From CAXSEF01 sp964236695 (GTDB lineage: Bacteria; Pseudomonadota; Alphaproteobacteria; Acetobacterales; Acetobacteraceae), in assembly GCA_964236695.1 (NCBI GenBank), contig CAXSFU010000006.1:1-64000 (forward strand): a DNA stretch of 64,000 bases. Reading direction: 5' to 3'. A program made the translations under genes and the position numbers. This document shows positions 17,787 through 25,452 of this stretch, one piece after another; the first letter of the stretch is position 1; each line of letters starts with the position of its first letter. Below the pieces are notes generated by a model, which worked only from the letters and a program-made list of their open reading frames with translations, had not been told where the DNA came from and did no database searches.

Positions 17787-18680
17787 ATGGCTCTCGTTCC
17801 TTTCGACGACCGCGACGGCCAGATCTGGTGGGACGGACGGCTGATCCCCTGGCGCGACGCCACCCTGCACGTCCTCAGCCACGGCCTGCACTACGCCAGC
17901 GCCGTGTTCGAGGGCGAGCGCGCCTACAACGGCCGCATCTTCAAGCTGCGCGAGCACACCGAGCGCCTCGTCGCCTCCGGCCGCATCCTCGGCTTCGAGA
18001 TTCCCTTCGGCCCCGACGCCATCGACGCCGCCTGCCGCGAGGCGCTTGCCGCCAACAACCTGTCCGACGGCTACGTCCGTCCCCTCGCCTGGCGCGGCTC
18101 CGAGCAGCTTTCCGTTTCCGCGCAGCAGACGAAAATCCACCTGATGGTCGCCTGCTGGGCCTGGCCGAACCTGTTCGGCGCCGACCGCATGAAGGGCGTG
18201 CGCCTCGGCATGGCCACCTGGCGCCGCCCGCACCCGCAGACCGCGCCCACCGCCTCCAAGGCCGCCGGCCTCTACATGATCGGCACGCTGTCCAAGCACG
18301 ACGCCGAGGCGCAGGGCTTCGACGACGCCCTGATGCTCGACTGGCGCGGCCAGGTCGCGGAGGCCACCGGCGCCAACGTCTTCCTGGTGATCGACGGCGC
18401 GCTGCACACGCCGATCCCCGACTGCTTCCTCGACGGCATCACGCGGCGCACGGTCATGGACCTCGCCCGCGCCCGCGGTTTGCGCGTGATCGAGCGCGTC
18501 ATTCTCCCGGAGGAACTGGGCATCGCGCAGGAAGTCTTCCTCGCCGGCACCGCCGCCGAGGTCACCCCCGTGCGCCAGATCGCCGAGCACCACTACACCG
18601 TGGGGCCGGTCACCCAGGCGCTGTTCGCGGACTACGAGGCCCTGGTGCGCCAGGCGCCGGAAGCGGCGAAGGCGGCGTAG
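17787..18680 (+). CDS. ilvE: Branched-chain amino acid aminotransferase
   Basis: Fold-type IV PLP enzyme that interconverts branched-chain 2-oxo acids and Val/Leu/Ile. The 297-residue protein shows WWDGRLIPWRDATLHVLSHGLHYASAVFEGERAY near the N-terminus (given as the motif HVLSHGLHYASAVFEG) and YVRPLAWRG. The PLP-binding lysine region is SKAAGLYMIGTLSKHDAEAQG, followed by the EATGANVF motif and DGITRRTVMDLAR. The ATG follows GGAGG. Strong promoter elements lie upstream. The C-terminus ends directly at a family A repeat. Confidence 0.95.
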   Translation: MALVPFDDRDGQIWWDGRLIPWRDATLHVLSHGLHYASAVFEGERAYNGRIFKLREHTERLVASGRILGFEIPFGPDAIDAACREALAANNLSDGYVRPLAWRGSEQLSVSAQQTKIHLMVACWAWPNLFGADRMKGVRLGMATWRRPHPQTAPTASKAAGLYMIGTLSKHDAEAQGFDDALMLDWRGQVAEATGANVFLVIDGALHTPIPDCFLDGITRRTVMDLARARGLRVIERVILPEELGIAQEVFLAGTAAEVTPVRQIAEHHYTVGPVTQALFADYEALVRQAPEAAKAA

Positions 18681-18854
18681 CAAGGCCAGGTTCTGCCCGG
18701 ACCCGCCAGGCGCAGGTGGCCGAAGGTTCCGACGATCCGCCTGGATCGTTGGAAAGGCCACCGGAGAGAGCCGCCCCTGGACCTGGCACAACTTAAGAAT
18801 CGGATTCCAAAGGCTCGCCTTTGGCGGGGTCCAGGGGCAGAGCCCCTGGTCTTC
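18681..18854. repeat. Family A repeat between ilvE and minE
   Basis: Fills the convergent gap completely, from the ilvE stop to the minE stop. It includes the ACGATCC/GGATCGT inner stem (about 18716-18763) and the CCAGGGGC/GCCCCTGG hairpin. Confidence 0.85.
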
Positions 18855-19112
18855 CTACCCCGCCTTCGCGACGTCGGGCATCTCGATGTCGATCTCCAGC
18901 GTCGAAACCGCTCCCTCCCGGTCCAGCTTCACCTGCACCTTGTCCCGGTCCAGCGGGATGTGCCGTGCGATCACCTTGAGAATCTCCTCGCGCAGCACCG
19001 CCGCGAGGTCGGACTCGCCGCCGACCGCCCGCTCGTGCGCCAGCAGGATCTGCAGCCGCTCGCGCGCCACCGGCGCCGTGGACTTCTTCGCCAGGAACCC
19101 GAACAGGCTCAT
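18855..19112 (-). CDS. minE: Cell division topological specificity factor MinE
   Basis: Dynamic partner of MinD: stimulates its ATPase at the membrane and so confines MinC/MinD to the cell poles. The 85-residue length is typical. It starts with the amphipathic membrane helix MSLFGFLAKKS, then the MinD-contact helix ARERLQILLAHER, then the dimer domain from LREEILKVIARHI to EIDIEMP. Its ATG overlaps the minD stop by four bases (ATGA), so the two are translationally coupled. Confidence 0.96.
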   Translation of the reverse strand: MSLFGFLAKKSTAPVARERLQILLAHERAVGGESDLAAVLREEILKVIARHIPLDRDKVQVKLDREGAVSTLEIDIEMPDVAKAG

Positions 19113-19924
19113 GCCGTCCTCCTGCCGAACAGCCGCCCCATCAGCCCCTTGCGGTCCGAGGGGATCGTCATCTCGACGCTCTCCCCGCACAGCCGCCGCG
19201 CCGCGTCCACGTAGGCCCGCGCCGGCGCGCTCGTCGGGTTCGACAGCGTCACCGGCGAGCCGAGGTTCGACGCGCGCAAAACCTCCTCGCTGTCCGGGAT
19301 GATCCCCAGCAGGGGGATCGACAGGATCGACAGCACGTCGTCCACCTTGAGCATGTCGCCCCGCTCCGCCCGAACCGGGTCGTAGCGGGTCAGCAGCAGG
19401 TGCTTCTCCATGCGCCCGCCCTGCTCGGCCACCTTCGTCTTCGAATCCAGCAGCCCGATGATCCGGTCCGAGTCCCGCACCGACGACACCTCGGGGTTCG
19501 TCACCACAACCGCCAGGTCCGCGTGGTACATCGCCAGCGCCGCACCCTTCTCGATCCCCGCCGGGCTGTCGCACACCACCCAGTCGAACCGCTCGCGCAG
19601 CTCGCCCATCACCCGCTCCACCCCCTCGGGCGTCAGCGCGTCCTTGTCGCGCGTCTGCGACGCCGCCAGCAGCGACAGCGTCTCCACCCGCTTGTCGCGG
19701 ATCAGCGCCTGGTTGAGCTTCGCGTCGCCCTGCACGACGTTGATCAGGTCGAACACCACCCGACGCTCCGCGCCCAGCACCAGGTCGAGGTTGCGCAGGC
19801 CCACGTCGAAATCCACCACCACGACCGTCCTGCCGGCTTGCGCGAGCGCCACGCCCAGCGCCGCGGTCGACGTCGTCTTGCCGACCCCGCCCTTGCCGGA
19901 CGTCACCACCAGCACCTTCGCCAT
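19109..19924 (-). CDS. minD: Septum site-determining ATPase MinD
   Basis: Membrane-bound ParA/MinD-family ATPase that recruits MinC to block Z-ring assembly away from midcell. Length 271 as usual. The deviant Walker A motif TSGKGGVGKTT lies at residues 8-18, VVDFDVGLRNLDLVLG follows, and WVVCDSPAGIEKGA forms the Walker B/switch. The C-terminal amphipathic helix (KGLMGRLFGRR) should bind the membrane. It overlaps minE by four bases. minC is upstream but separated by a 212-base gap holding a family A repeat. Confidence 0.97.
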   Translation of the reverse strand: MAKVLVVTSGKGGVGKTTSTAALGVALAQAGRTVVVVDFDVGLRNLDLVLGAERRVVFDLINVVQGDAKLNQALIRDKRVETLSLLAASQTRDKDALTPEGVERVMGELRERFDWVVCDSPAGIEKGAALAMYHADLAVVVTNPEVSSVRDSDRIIGLLDSKTKVAEQGGRMEKHLLLTRYDPVRAERGDMLKVDDVLSILSIPLLGIIPDSEEVLRASNLGSPVTLSNPTSAPARAYVDAARRLCGESVEMTIPSDRKGLMGRLFGRRTA

Positions 19925-20004
19925 CCACTATCCCCCGCGCCGCGACTCGACGGCCGCTTCCGTGTCAGAGCGGCACGCTAGACTCCGCGACGACCCACGG
20001 CCAG

Positions 20005-20135
20005 CAAGCAAGGCCGGGCTCTGCCCGGACCCGCCAGGGGGAGCCCCCCTGGACCGGCACTCCTGAGTTCAGGCAGGTCCAAGGAGCGACTCGCCCCTGG
20101 CAGGGCAGGCGGAGGGAGCGCCCGGCCCTGCTTCC
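20005..20135. repeat. Family A repeat between minC and minD
   Basis: GC-rich hairpin modules (CCGGGCTCTGCCCGG, then CAGGGGG/CCCCCTGG) interrupt the min operon. minD may have its own promoter in the remaining 80 bases. Confidence 0.8.
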
Positions 20136-20136
20136 C

Positions 20137-20871
20137 TCAGTCCAGCGCCGCGACCACCACGGTGTCCCCGTCGCGCCGCGCTTGCACCGCGCGCCCGCGC
20201 AGCTTCGGCTCCATGTCGTCGGCCAGCAGGTAGACCCCGTCGATCGCGACCAGCTCTGCCTCCAGGCTGCGGCAGAACACCCGCGCCGCCGGCAGCCCGA
20301 GGAACCCCGCGACCGCCCGCCCGCGCAGCGCGCCATAGACGTGCACCGAGCCGCCCGCGATCACCTCCGCCCCCGACGCCACCGACCCCAGCACCACCAG
20401 GTCGCCGCGCTCGAACACCACGCTCTGCCCCGAGCGCACCGGCCCGTCATGCACGAGGAACCCGGCCTCCGGCAGCGTGGGCGGCTCCGGGGAAACGGGG
20501 TCGTCCGGGACCTCTACCATCCGGTCCGGCCGCCCGGCCGTGTTGAGCGGCGTGCGCCCCCAGGCCTCCGTGTGGGTCCAGGCGGAGTCCGCCCCCTCGA
20601 CGCCGATGATGCGGATGTCGCGCGCCTCGAGCCGCTCGACCAGGTCCGACAGCTTCCCGCCTTCCGACGGCAGCGCCGACAGGTCGACGATCACCGGCCT
20701 CTGGTCGAAGAATGCCGCAGAGCGCGCCCGCTGCGCGTCCAGCGCCGCCAGCCAGGCCTCGACCGGCGCCACCGGCTGCAGCACCAGCGCCATGAAGGAG
20801 CGGCCGCGCACGCGCAGGAAGGGCAGGGGGGCTGGGTCGTCCACGATCATCCCGAGTACCGGGCGACACAC
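20137..20871 (-). CDS. minC: Septum site-determining inhibitor MinC
   Basis: Inhibitor of FtsZ polymerisation, targeted by MinD. The N-terminal FtsZ-inhibiting domain covers about residues 20-115. The C-terminal beta-helix domain is clear: VRSGQSVVFERGDLVVLGSVASGAEVIAGGSVHVYGALRGRAVAG (seen in parts), then ARVFCRSLEAELVAIDGVYLL. Length is 244 from a GTG; an ATG seven codons further (20850) is also possible, and neither start has a strong ribosome binding site. A Pro-rich linker joins the domains. Confidence 0.94.
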   Translation of the reverse strand: MCRPVLGMIVDDPAPLPFLRVRGRSFMALVLQPVAPVEAWLAALDAQRARSAAFFDQRPVIVDLSALPSEGGKLSDLVERLEARDIRIIGVEGADSAWTHTEAWGRTPLNTAGRPDRMVEVPDDPVSPEPPTLPEAGFLVHDGPVRSGQSVVFERGDLVVLGSVASGAEVIAGGSVHVYGALRGRAVAGFLGLPAARVFCRSLEAELVAIDGVYLLADDMEPKLRGRAVQARRDGDTVVVAALD

Positions 20872-20914
20872 CGCCTGGCAAGGCGCAATGCGCCCCGCAG
20901 CCCGGGCCGTGCCG

Positions 20915-21403
20915 CTATTGCCAGCGCGCTGTGGCGTCCGTGTCGGCCTCGCGCGCCGCCACCCAGGCGGGCCCGGAGTCGGCGAAATGCTCCTGCTTCC
21001 AGAACGGCGCCCGCGTCTTGAGGAAGTCGATCAGGAACCCGGTGGCGTCGAGCGCCGACTGCCGGTGCGCCGAGGCCGCGAGCACCAGCACGATGCCCTC
21101 GCCCGGCCGCAACGTCCCGACCCGGTGGATCAGCGTGCAGCCCAGCAGCGCGAACCGCGCCACCGCCTCGCCTGCGATGCGGGCAAGCGCGCGCTCCGTC
21201 ATCCCAGGGTAGTGCTCCAGCGTCATCGCCACGATCGCCCGCCCGCCCGCGGTCTCCCGCACCGTGCCCACGAAGCAGCCGATGCCGCCGACGTCCGTCC
21301 GCCCCGAGGTCAGCAGCGCGATCTCCGCGCCGACGTCGAACGCCCCCGCCTGCACCAGCACGCGCGGCGCCGACCCGCCGCTCCCGGCAGACACGTCAGC
21401 CAC
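20915..21403 (-). CDS. moaE: Molybdopterin synthase catalytic subunit
   Basis: Adds dithiolene sulfur to cyclic pyranopterin monophosphate in molybdenum cofactor synthesis, working with MoaD. The 162-residue protein shows GGIGCFVGTVRE, LEHYPGMTERALARI, the signature HRVGTLRPGEGIVLVLAASAHR, and the catalytic-lysine region LKTRAPFWKQEHF. Its start lies eight bases inside the moaD gene, so the pair is coupled. Confidence 0.95.
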   Translation of the reverse strand: MADVSAGSGGSAPRVLVQAGAFDVGAEIALLTSGRTDVGGIGCFVGTVRETAGGRAIVAMTLEHYPGMTERALARIAGEAVARFALLGCTLIHRVGTLRPGEGIVLVLAASAHRQSALDATGFLIDFLKTRAPFWKQEHFADSGPAWVAAREADTDATARWQ

Positions 21404-21656
21404 CGGTGACCGGCGGGAAGAACGCCACCTCGTCGCCGTTCGCGACCGCCGCGTCGGGGCTGGCGAACTCCTGGTTCACCGCGGCGCGCACCAGGCCGGC
21501 GTGGGCGAAGGCGGCGGCGTGCGCCTCGTCCAGCCCCGCGAGATGCGCCACCAGCCCGCCCACTGTGGCCACGCCGTCGGGCAGCTCGACCCGCTCCTGC
21601 GACCGCCCCGCCCGCTCGCGCAGCCAGGCGAAGTAGAGCACCTGCACCGACGCCAT
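21396..21656 (-). CDS. moaD: Molybdopterin synthase sulfur carrier subunit
   Basis: Ubiquitin-like sulfur carrier of 86 residues ending in the required Gly-Gly (FFPPVTGG), which is thiocarboxylated before sulfur transfer to MoaE. VQVLYFAWLRERAG at the N-terminus and ASPDAAVANGDEVAFFPPV are typical. It is translationally coupled to moaE. The separate moaB gene at about 27 kb belongs to the same pathway. Confidence 0.95.
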   Translation of the reverse strand: MASVQVLYFAWLRERAGRSQERVELPDGVATVGGLVAHLAGLDEAHAAAFAHAGLVRAAVNQEFASPDAAVANGDEVAFFPPVTGG

Positions 21657-21660
21657 GGCG

Positions 21661-22188
21661 TCAGCGCGGCGTGGGCACGGTGGTCACCGAGCCGTTGGGG
21701 CCGATCACGGTGCTGGTGCCGTTGCCGTTGGGGATGACGATGCTGTTGCCGCCGCCGCCAGGCGTGGTCAGCGTGCGGAAGCTGTTGGTGCCGCCGGTGA
21801 CGACTCCTGGCCCGCTCGGCAGCAGCACGGTGCCGCCCGGTACGGGCGCCGGGCCGGGCACCGTCGTCTGCGTGCCCGGCGTCGGGATGGAGAAGGGCAG
21901 GGTGGGCTTCGGCGCGGTCTTCTGCAGCTGCTCGCTCTGCTTGTTCTGCTCGCGCTGGATGTCCGCCAGCGTCGGCTCCGGCGCCTCCTTGCCGGGCCAC
22001 ACGTTGCCCGGCTCGGTCTCGATCGGGATGATGGCGACGTTCTGCGCCCGCACCCGGCGCATGTTCTCTGAGTCGTTGCTCGGCGAGTTCGGGTTGACGC
22101 CGGGCAGGGTGATCGTGTCGGCGAAGAAGTGCCCGAAGCCGCAGCCGGACAGCAGCAGCAGAAAGGACAGCGTGGCGCAGCGTCGCAT
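21661..22188 (-). CDS. Putative lipoprotein
   Basis: Predicted outer-membrane or periplasmic lipoprotein of 175 residues. The N-terminal signal peptide ends in a good lipobox (LLLLSGC, Cys near residue 17). After it comes FADTITLPGVNPNSPSNDSENMRRVRAQN, then a Pro/Gly/Thr-rich tail with many GG, NG and PG turns. I do not recognise a domain. The gene ends four bases before moaD starts, so co-transcription with the Moa genes is possible without implying a shared role. Confidence 0.7.
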   Translation of the reverse strand: MRRCATLSFLLLLSGCGFGHFFADTITLPGVNPNSPSNDSENMRRVRAQNVAIIPIETEPGNVWPGKEAPEPTLADIQREQNKQSEQLQKTAPKPTLPFSIPTPGTQTTVPGPAPVPGGTVLLPSGPGVVTGGTNSFRTLTTPGGGGNSIVIPNGNGTSTVIGPNGSVTTVPTPR

Positions 22189-22390
22189 CAGGACTTGTCC
22201 TCGGGGCAGTGGCGGGCCCCCGCCAGGCGGCGGCGCGGGCACGGTGGGTGACGGCGGCCCTGCTGCCGTATCGGGGGCGCAGTGTGCCTGCGCCGACTCC
22301 CCCGTGCAATTCGCGCCGCGCGGCGCCACGCCGAATCGCGCGCGGGAGTTGCAGAAGCAACGCATCGGCAGTTTCTGCCGGGCGGGCGCA

Positions 22391-22442
22391 AAGGCCAGGG
22401 GCGCTGCCCCTGGACCCCGCCAAAGGCGAGTCTTCGGAATCC
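22391..22442. repeat. Family A repeat
   Basis: AAGGCCAGGGGCGCTGCCCCTGG followed by CCCCGCCAAAGGCGAGTCTTCGGAATCC. It shares the 546-base gap 22189-22734 with a family B element; no gene is seen in that gap. Confidence 0.8.
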
Positions 22443-22507
22443 ATGACGTGGAAGTTGTTATGGCCAGACAGCCTCGATATTCTGCGTCACCGCGAGAAGA
22501 AAGCGTG

Positions 22508-22623
22508 TTCTTTCTTGAAAGAACGAACCGAAGAACTTTGGCCTATTGAGCACAGGACCCGCCCGAGCGCCTGGAATTCTATGTGCAAAAGTCTTTTTGC
22601 TTCTTTTTCTTCAGAAAAAGAAG
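22508..22623 (+). repeat. Family B two-hairpin element, copy 4
   Basis: Left hairpin 22508-22529 has one mismatch (AAGAACGAAC arm). Right hairpin 22600-22623 is perfect. Confidence 0.9.
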
Positions 22624-22734
22624 AGTTTTACCTTCCAGGCCGAAGCAGCAAGCTGCTGCGAGGTTCGCAACAGCCTCTAGGGACAGGATCTCCGAAGGGC
22701 TCAGGCCTTGTGGCGGACGCCGAGCATAGCCTGC

Positions 22735-23877
22735 CTACAGCAGCGAGAGTTGCGCCCCGGCCGTCGGCGGCACCGCGAAGTGCGAGCACGCCAGCCCCGG
22801 CCTTTCCTGCAGCCCGTGCTGCCGCGCCGCCCGTGCGAACCGCGCCGCCAGCATGTCCGCGTACGGCCCCGCGCCCCGCTGCCGGTACCCGAACCGGCTG
22901 TCGTACAGCGCGCCCGCCCGCGTCTGCCGCACCAGGGCGAGCACGTGGCGCGCCCGCTCGGGGAAATGCTGCTGCAGCCACGCCTCGAACAGCTCCGCGA
23001 TCTCCCCCGGCAGCCGCAGCAGCACGTAGCCCGCCGTCCGCGCCCCAGCCTGCGCCGCGGCCGCCAGGATGCGCTCCAGCTCCGCGTCGTTCAGCCCAGG
23101 GATCATCGGCGCCGCCAGCACGCCCGCAGGCACCCCCGCCGCCGAAAGCCGCGCGATCGTGTCGATCCGCCGCACCGGCGTGGCCGCCCTCGGCTCCATC
23201 CGCCGCGCCAGCGCCGGATCCAGCGTGGTCACCGACAGCCACACCCGCACCAGGTCGCGCTCAGCAAGGCGTCGCAGGATGTCGAGATCGCGCAGCACGC
23301 CCGCCGACTTGGTGACGATGCTCACCGGATGCCCGAACCGCTCCAGTACCTCCAGCACCTGCCGAGTCAGCCGCTGCGTCCGCTCCACCGGCTGGTAGGG
23401 ATCGGTGTTCGACCCCAGTGCCACCGGCCGCGCCCGATAGCCCGGCCGGCGCAGCTCGCGCTCCAGCAGCGACGCGATCTCCGGCTTGAAGGTGAGCCTG
23501 GTCTCGAAGTCCAGCCCTGGCGAGTACCCCAGCCAGGCATGGCTTGGCCGCGCGTAGCAGTACACGCAGCCATGCTCGCAGCCCCGGTAAGGGTTCACCG
23601 CGCGGTCGAACCCCAGGTCCGGCGAGCTGTTCCACGACAGCGCCGAGCGGCTGCGGTCCGGCGTCAGCGTGGTTGGCAGCGGCGGCAACGCCGCGAACTC
23701 CTCGGCCAGCGTGCCCCACCCGTCGTCGAACGCCGCGTCGTGCCGCGCGTCGTAGCGGTTCGGCGGGTTGTGCGTCGCCCCCCGCCCGCGCCGCGCCGGC
23801 GCGCGCAGTGACTCCCCGAACGGCAGCGGCCCGGACGAGGCAGGGGCCAGGCCCTGTGCGGAGTCGAGGGGCGCCAT
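22735..23877 (-). CDS. Radical SAM protein, PA0069 family
   Basis: Radical S-adenosylmethionine protein of 380 residues. The iron-sulfur motif CEHGCVYCYARP (CxxxCxxC) lies near residue 100 in the context NPYRGCEHGCVYCYARPSH. TKSAGVLRDLDIL and WLSVTTLDPALARRMEP follow, as in the PA0069/Rv2578c-type family of unknown reaction. The ATG is preceded by AAGGA seven bases upstream. It is divergent from a glycosyltransferase gene, but neither neighbour defines its substrate. Confidence 0.9.
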   Translation of the reverse strand: MAPLDSAQGLAPASSGPLPFGESLRAPARRGRGATHNPPNRYDARHDAAFDDGWGTLAEEFAALPPLPTTLTPDRSRSALSWNSSPDLGFDRAVNPYRGCEHGCVYCYARPSHAWLGYSPGLDFETRLTFKPEIASLLERELRRPGYRARPVALGSNTDPYQPVERTQRLTRQVLEVLERFGHPVSIVTKSAGVLRDLDILRRLAERDLVRVWLSVTTLDPALARRMEPRAATPVRRIDTIARLSAAGVPAGVLAAPMIPGLNDAELERILAAAAQAGARTAGYVLLRLPGEIAELFEAWLQQHFPERARHVLALVRQTRAGALYDSRFGYRQRGAGPYADMLAARFARAARQHGLQERPGLACSHFAVPPTAGAQLSLL

Positions 23878-23993
23878 GGCATGGTCCTTCCGTTCCGGCC
23901 GCGTGCTGGCCAGGACTATGGGCAGCACCCGCCGGCGGTTCAAGAACACAGCAAGAACATGGCATCGTTTCCACCCCGGTCCGGCCACCGCCC

Positions 23994-24722
23994 ATGATCC
24001 CGGAACTGTCCGTGGTGATCCCCGCCCTCGACGCGGCCGCCACCCTGGAAGCCACCCTGCGCGCGCTCGGCGACGCCCCCGCCGAGATCGTGGTCGCCGA
24101 CGGCGGCAGCCGCGACGCCACCGCCGCCCTGGCCCGGAGTCTCGGCGCCCGCGTCCTGTCCGCGCCCAGGGGCCGCGGCCCGCAGCTCGCCGCCGGCATC
24201 GCCGCCGCCGCCGGACCCTGGCTGCTGCTGCTGCACGCCGACACCCGGCTGCTCCCCGGCTGGCAGCACGCCGTGCGCGCCCACCTCGCCGCAAGCCCCG
24301 GCCGCGCCGGCTACTTCCACCTCGCCCTCGACAGCCCCGACCCCAGGGCCCGCCGCCTGGAGCGCCTGGTCGCCTGGCGCTGCCGCACCCTGCACCTGCC
24401 ATACGGCGACCAGGGCCTGCTGCTGCCCCGCACCCTGTTCGATGCCGCCGGCGGCATGCCGCGCCTCCCCCTGATGGAGGACGTCGCCCTGGTGCGCAGC
24501 CTCTGCCGCCTGGACGCCTCCGCCCTCGTCGCGCTCGACGCCACCGCGCTCACCTCCGCCGCCCGCTGGGAACGCGACGGCTGGCGGCGGCGCTCCGCCC
24601 GCAACCTGCTCTGCCTCGCCCTGTGGCGCGCAGGCGTCCCGCCCGCCATGATCGCGCGCGTCTACGCGCCGGCCCGCCGCGCCGCGTCGGCACCCACCAC
24701 CAACCGGGGGACCGGCGCCTGA
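23994..24722 (+). CDS. TIGR04283-type glycosyltransferase
   Basis: GT-A fold glycosyltransferase of 242 residues. SVVIPALDAAATLEATLRAL starts the nucleotide-sugar fold, EIVVADGGSRDATAALARSLGARVL follows (seen as VVADGGSRDAT), then the metal-binding HADTRL. DQGLLLPRTLFDAAGGMP and PLMEDVALVRSLCRL complete the family pattern. These proteins are associated with arsenosugar or rSAM/selenodomain clusters. Its stop overlaps the ribosome binding site of the next gene. Confidence 0.85.
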   Translation: MIPELSVVIPALDAAATLEATLRALGDAPAEIVVADGGSRDATAALARSLGARVLSAPRGRGPQLAAGIAAAAGPWLLLLHADTRLLPGWQHAVRAHLAASPGRAGYFHLALDSPDPRARRLERLVAWRCRTLHLPYGDQGLLLPRTLFDAAGGMPRLPLMEDVALVRSLCRLDASALVALDATALTSAARWERDGWRRRSARNLLCLALWRAGVPPAMIARVYAPARRAASAPTTNRGTGA

Positions 24723-24730
24723 AGGACACC

Positions 24731-25351
24731 GTGATCGTCTTCGCCCGCGCGCCCCGCCTCGGCACCCTCAAGCGCCGCCTCGCCGCCGACCTCGGCGAGC
24801 GCGCCGCCCTGCGCTTCCACGCCGCCACCTTGCGCCGCCTGCTGCGCCGTCTGCGCGCCGACCGCCGCGTCCGCACAGTCCTCGCCCACACCCCCGACGC
24901 CGCCCGCTGGCCCCCCGACCCTGCCTGGCGCGGCCTGCCCCGCATCCCCCAGGGCCGCGGCGACCTCGGCGCGCGCATGCACCGCGCCTTCGCCCGCTTC
25001 CCCGGGCGTCGCGTCGCCCTCGTCGGCTGCGACATCCCCGCCATCGACGCCGCCGACCTCGCCGCCTGCTTCCGCGCCCTCGGCCGCGCCGACGCCGCCT
25101 TCGGCCCCGCGGCCGACGGCGGCTACTGGCTCGTTTCCATGAACCGCCGCCGCCCCGCCCGCCCGTTCGCCGGCGTGCGCTGGTCCGGGCCGCACGCCCT
25201 GTCCGACACCCTCGGCAATTTCGCCGGGCGCCGCATCGCCATCCTGCGCACCCTGCGCGACGTCGACACCGCGGCCGACCTCGCAGAAAGCAAGGCCGGG
25301 CCCTGCCCGGACCCGCAAAGGGCCGGGAGGCCCTTTGATCCCGTTATCTAG
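24731..25351 (+). CDS. TIGR04282-type glycosyltransferase, C-terminus from repeat
   Basis: Nucleotidyl/glycosyltransferase-like protein of about 206 residues. IVFARAPRLGTLKRRLAADLG is the family N-terminus. VALVGCDIPAIDAADLAACF and AFGPAADGGYWLVSM follow. The GTG start is reached from an AAGGA box that overlaps the upstream TGA, so the pair is coupled. After DVDTAADL the last 20 or so codons (from ESKAGPC to FDPVI) are encoded by a family A repeat. The native C-terminus seems replaced, and the stop codon comes from repeat DNA. Confidence 0.8.
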   Translation: MIVFARAPRLGTLKRRLAADLGERAALRFHAATLRRLLRRLRADRRVRTVLAHTPDAARWPPDPAWRGLPRIPQGRGDLGARMHRAFARFPGRRVALVGCDIPAIDAADLAACFRALGRADAAFGPAADGGYWLVSMNRRRPARPFAGVRWSGPHALSDTLGNFAGRRIAILRTLRDVDTAADLAESKAGPCPDPQRAGRPFDPVI

Positions 25352-25416
25352 GCAAGGAATTCTCAAGGCGATTGCCTTGAGCGAAGTCCAGGGGCAGAGC
25401 CTCTGGCCTTGCTTCC
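25289..25416. repeat. Family A repeat overlapping a gene end
   Basis: Contains CCGGGCCCTGCCCGG, AAAGGGCCGGGAGGCCCTTT, CAAGGCGATTGCCTTG and CAGGGGCAGAGCCTCTGG modules. The first 63 bases are read as protein at the end of the upstream gene. Confidence 0.85.
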
Positions 25417-25452
25417 TCCGCCGTCCCCGCCCAGACCTCCGGACTCCGCCCC

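Noticed and set aside
22189..22734. Search for a tRNA or riboswitch in the largest gap
   Set aside because: The gap is explained by one family A and one family B repeat; no cloverleaf or conserved aptamer pattern was seen.
23994..25351. Arsenosugar gene cluster
   Set aside because: Only the two transferases are present; no ArsM or ArsS is seen, so the name would be over-reach.
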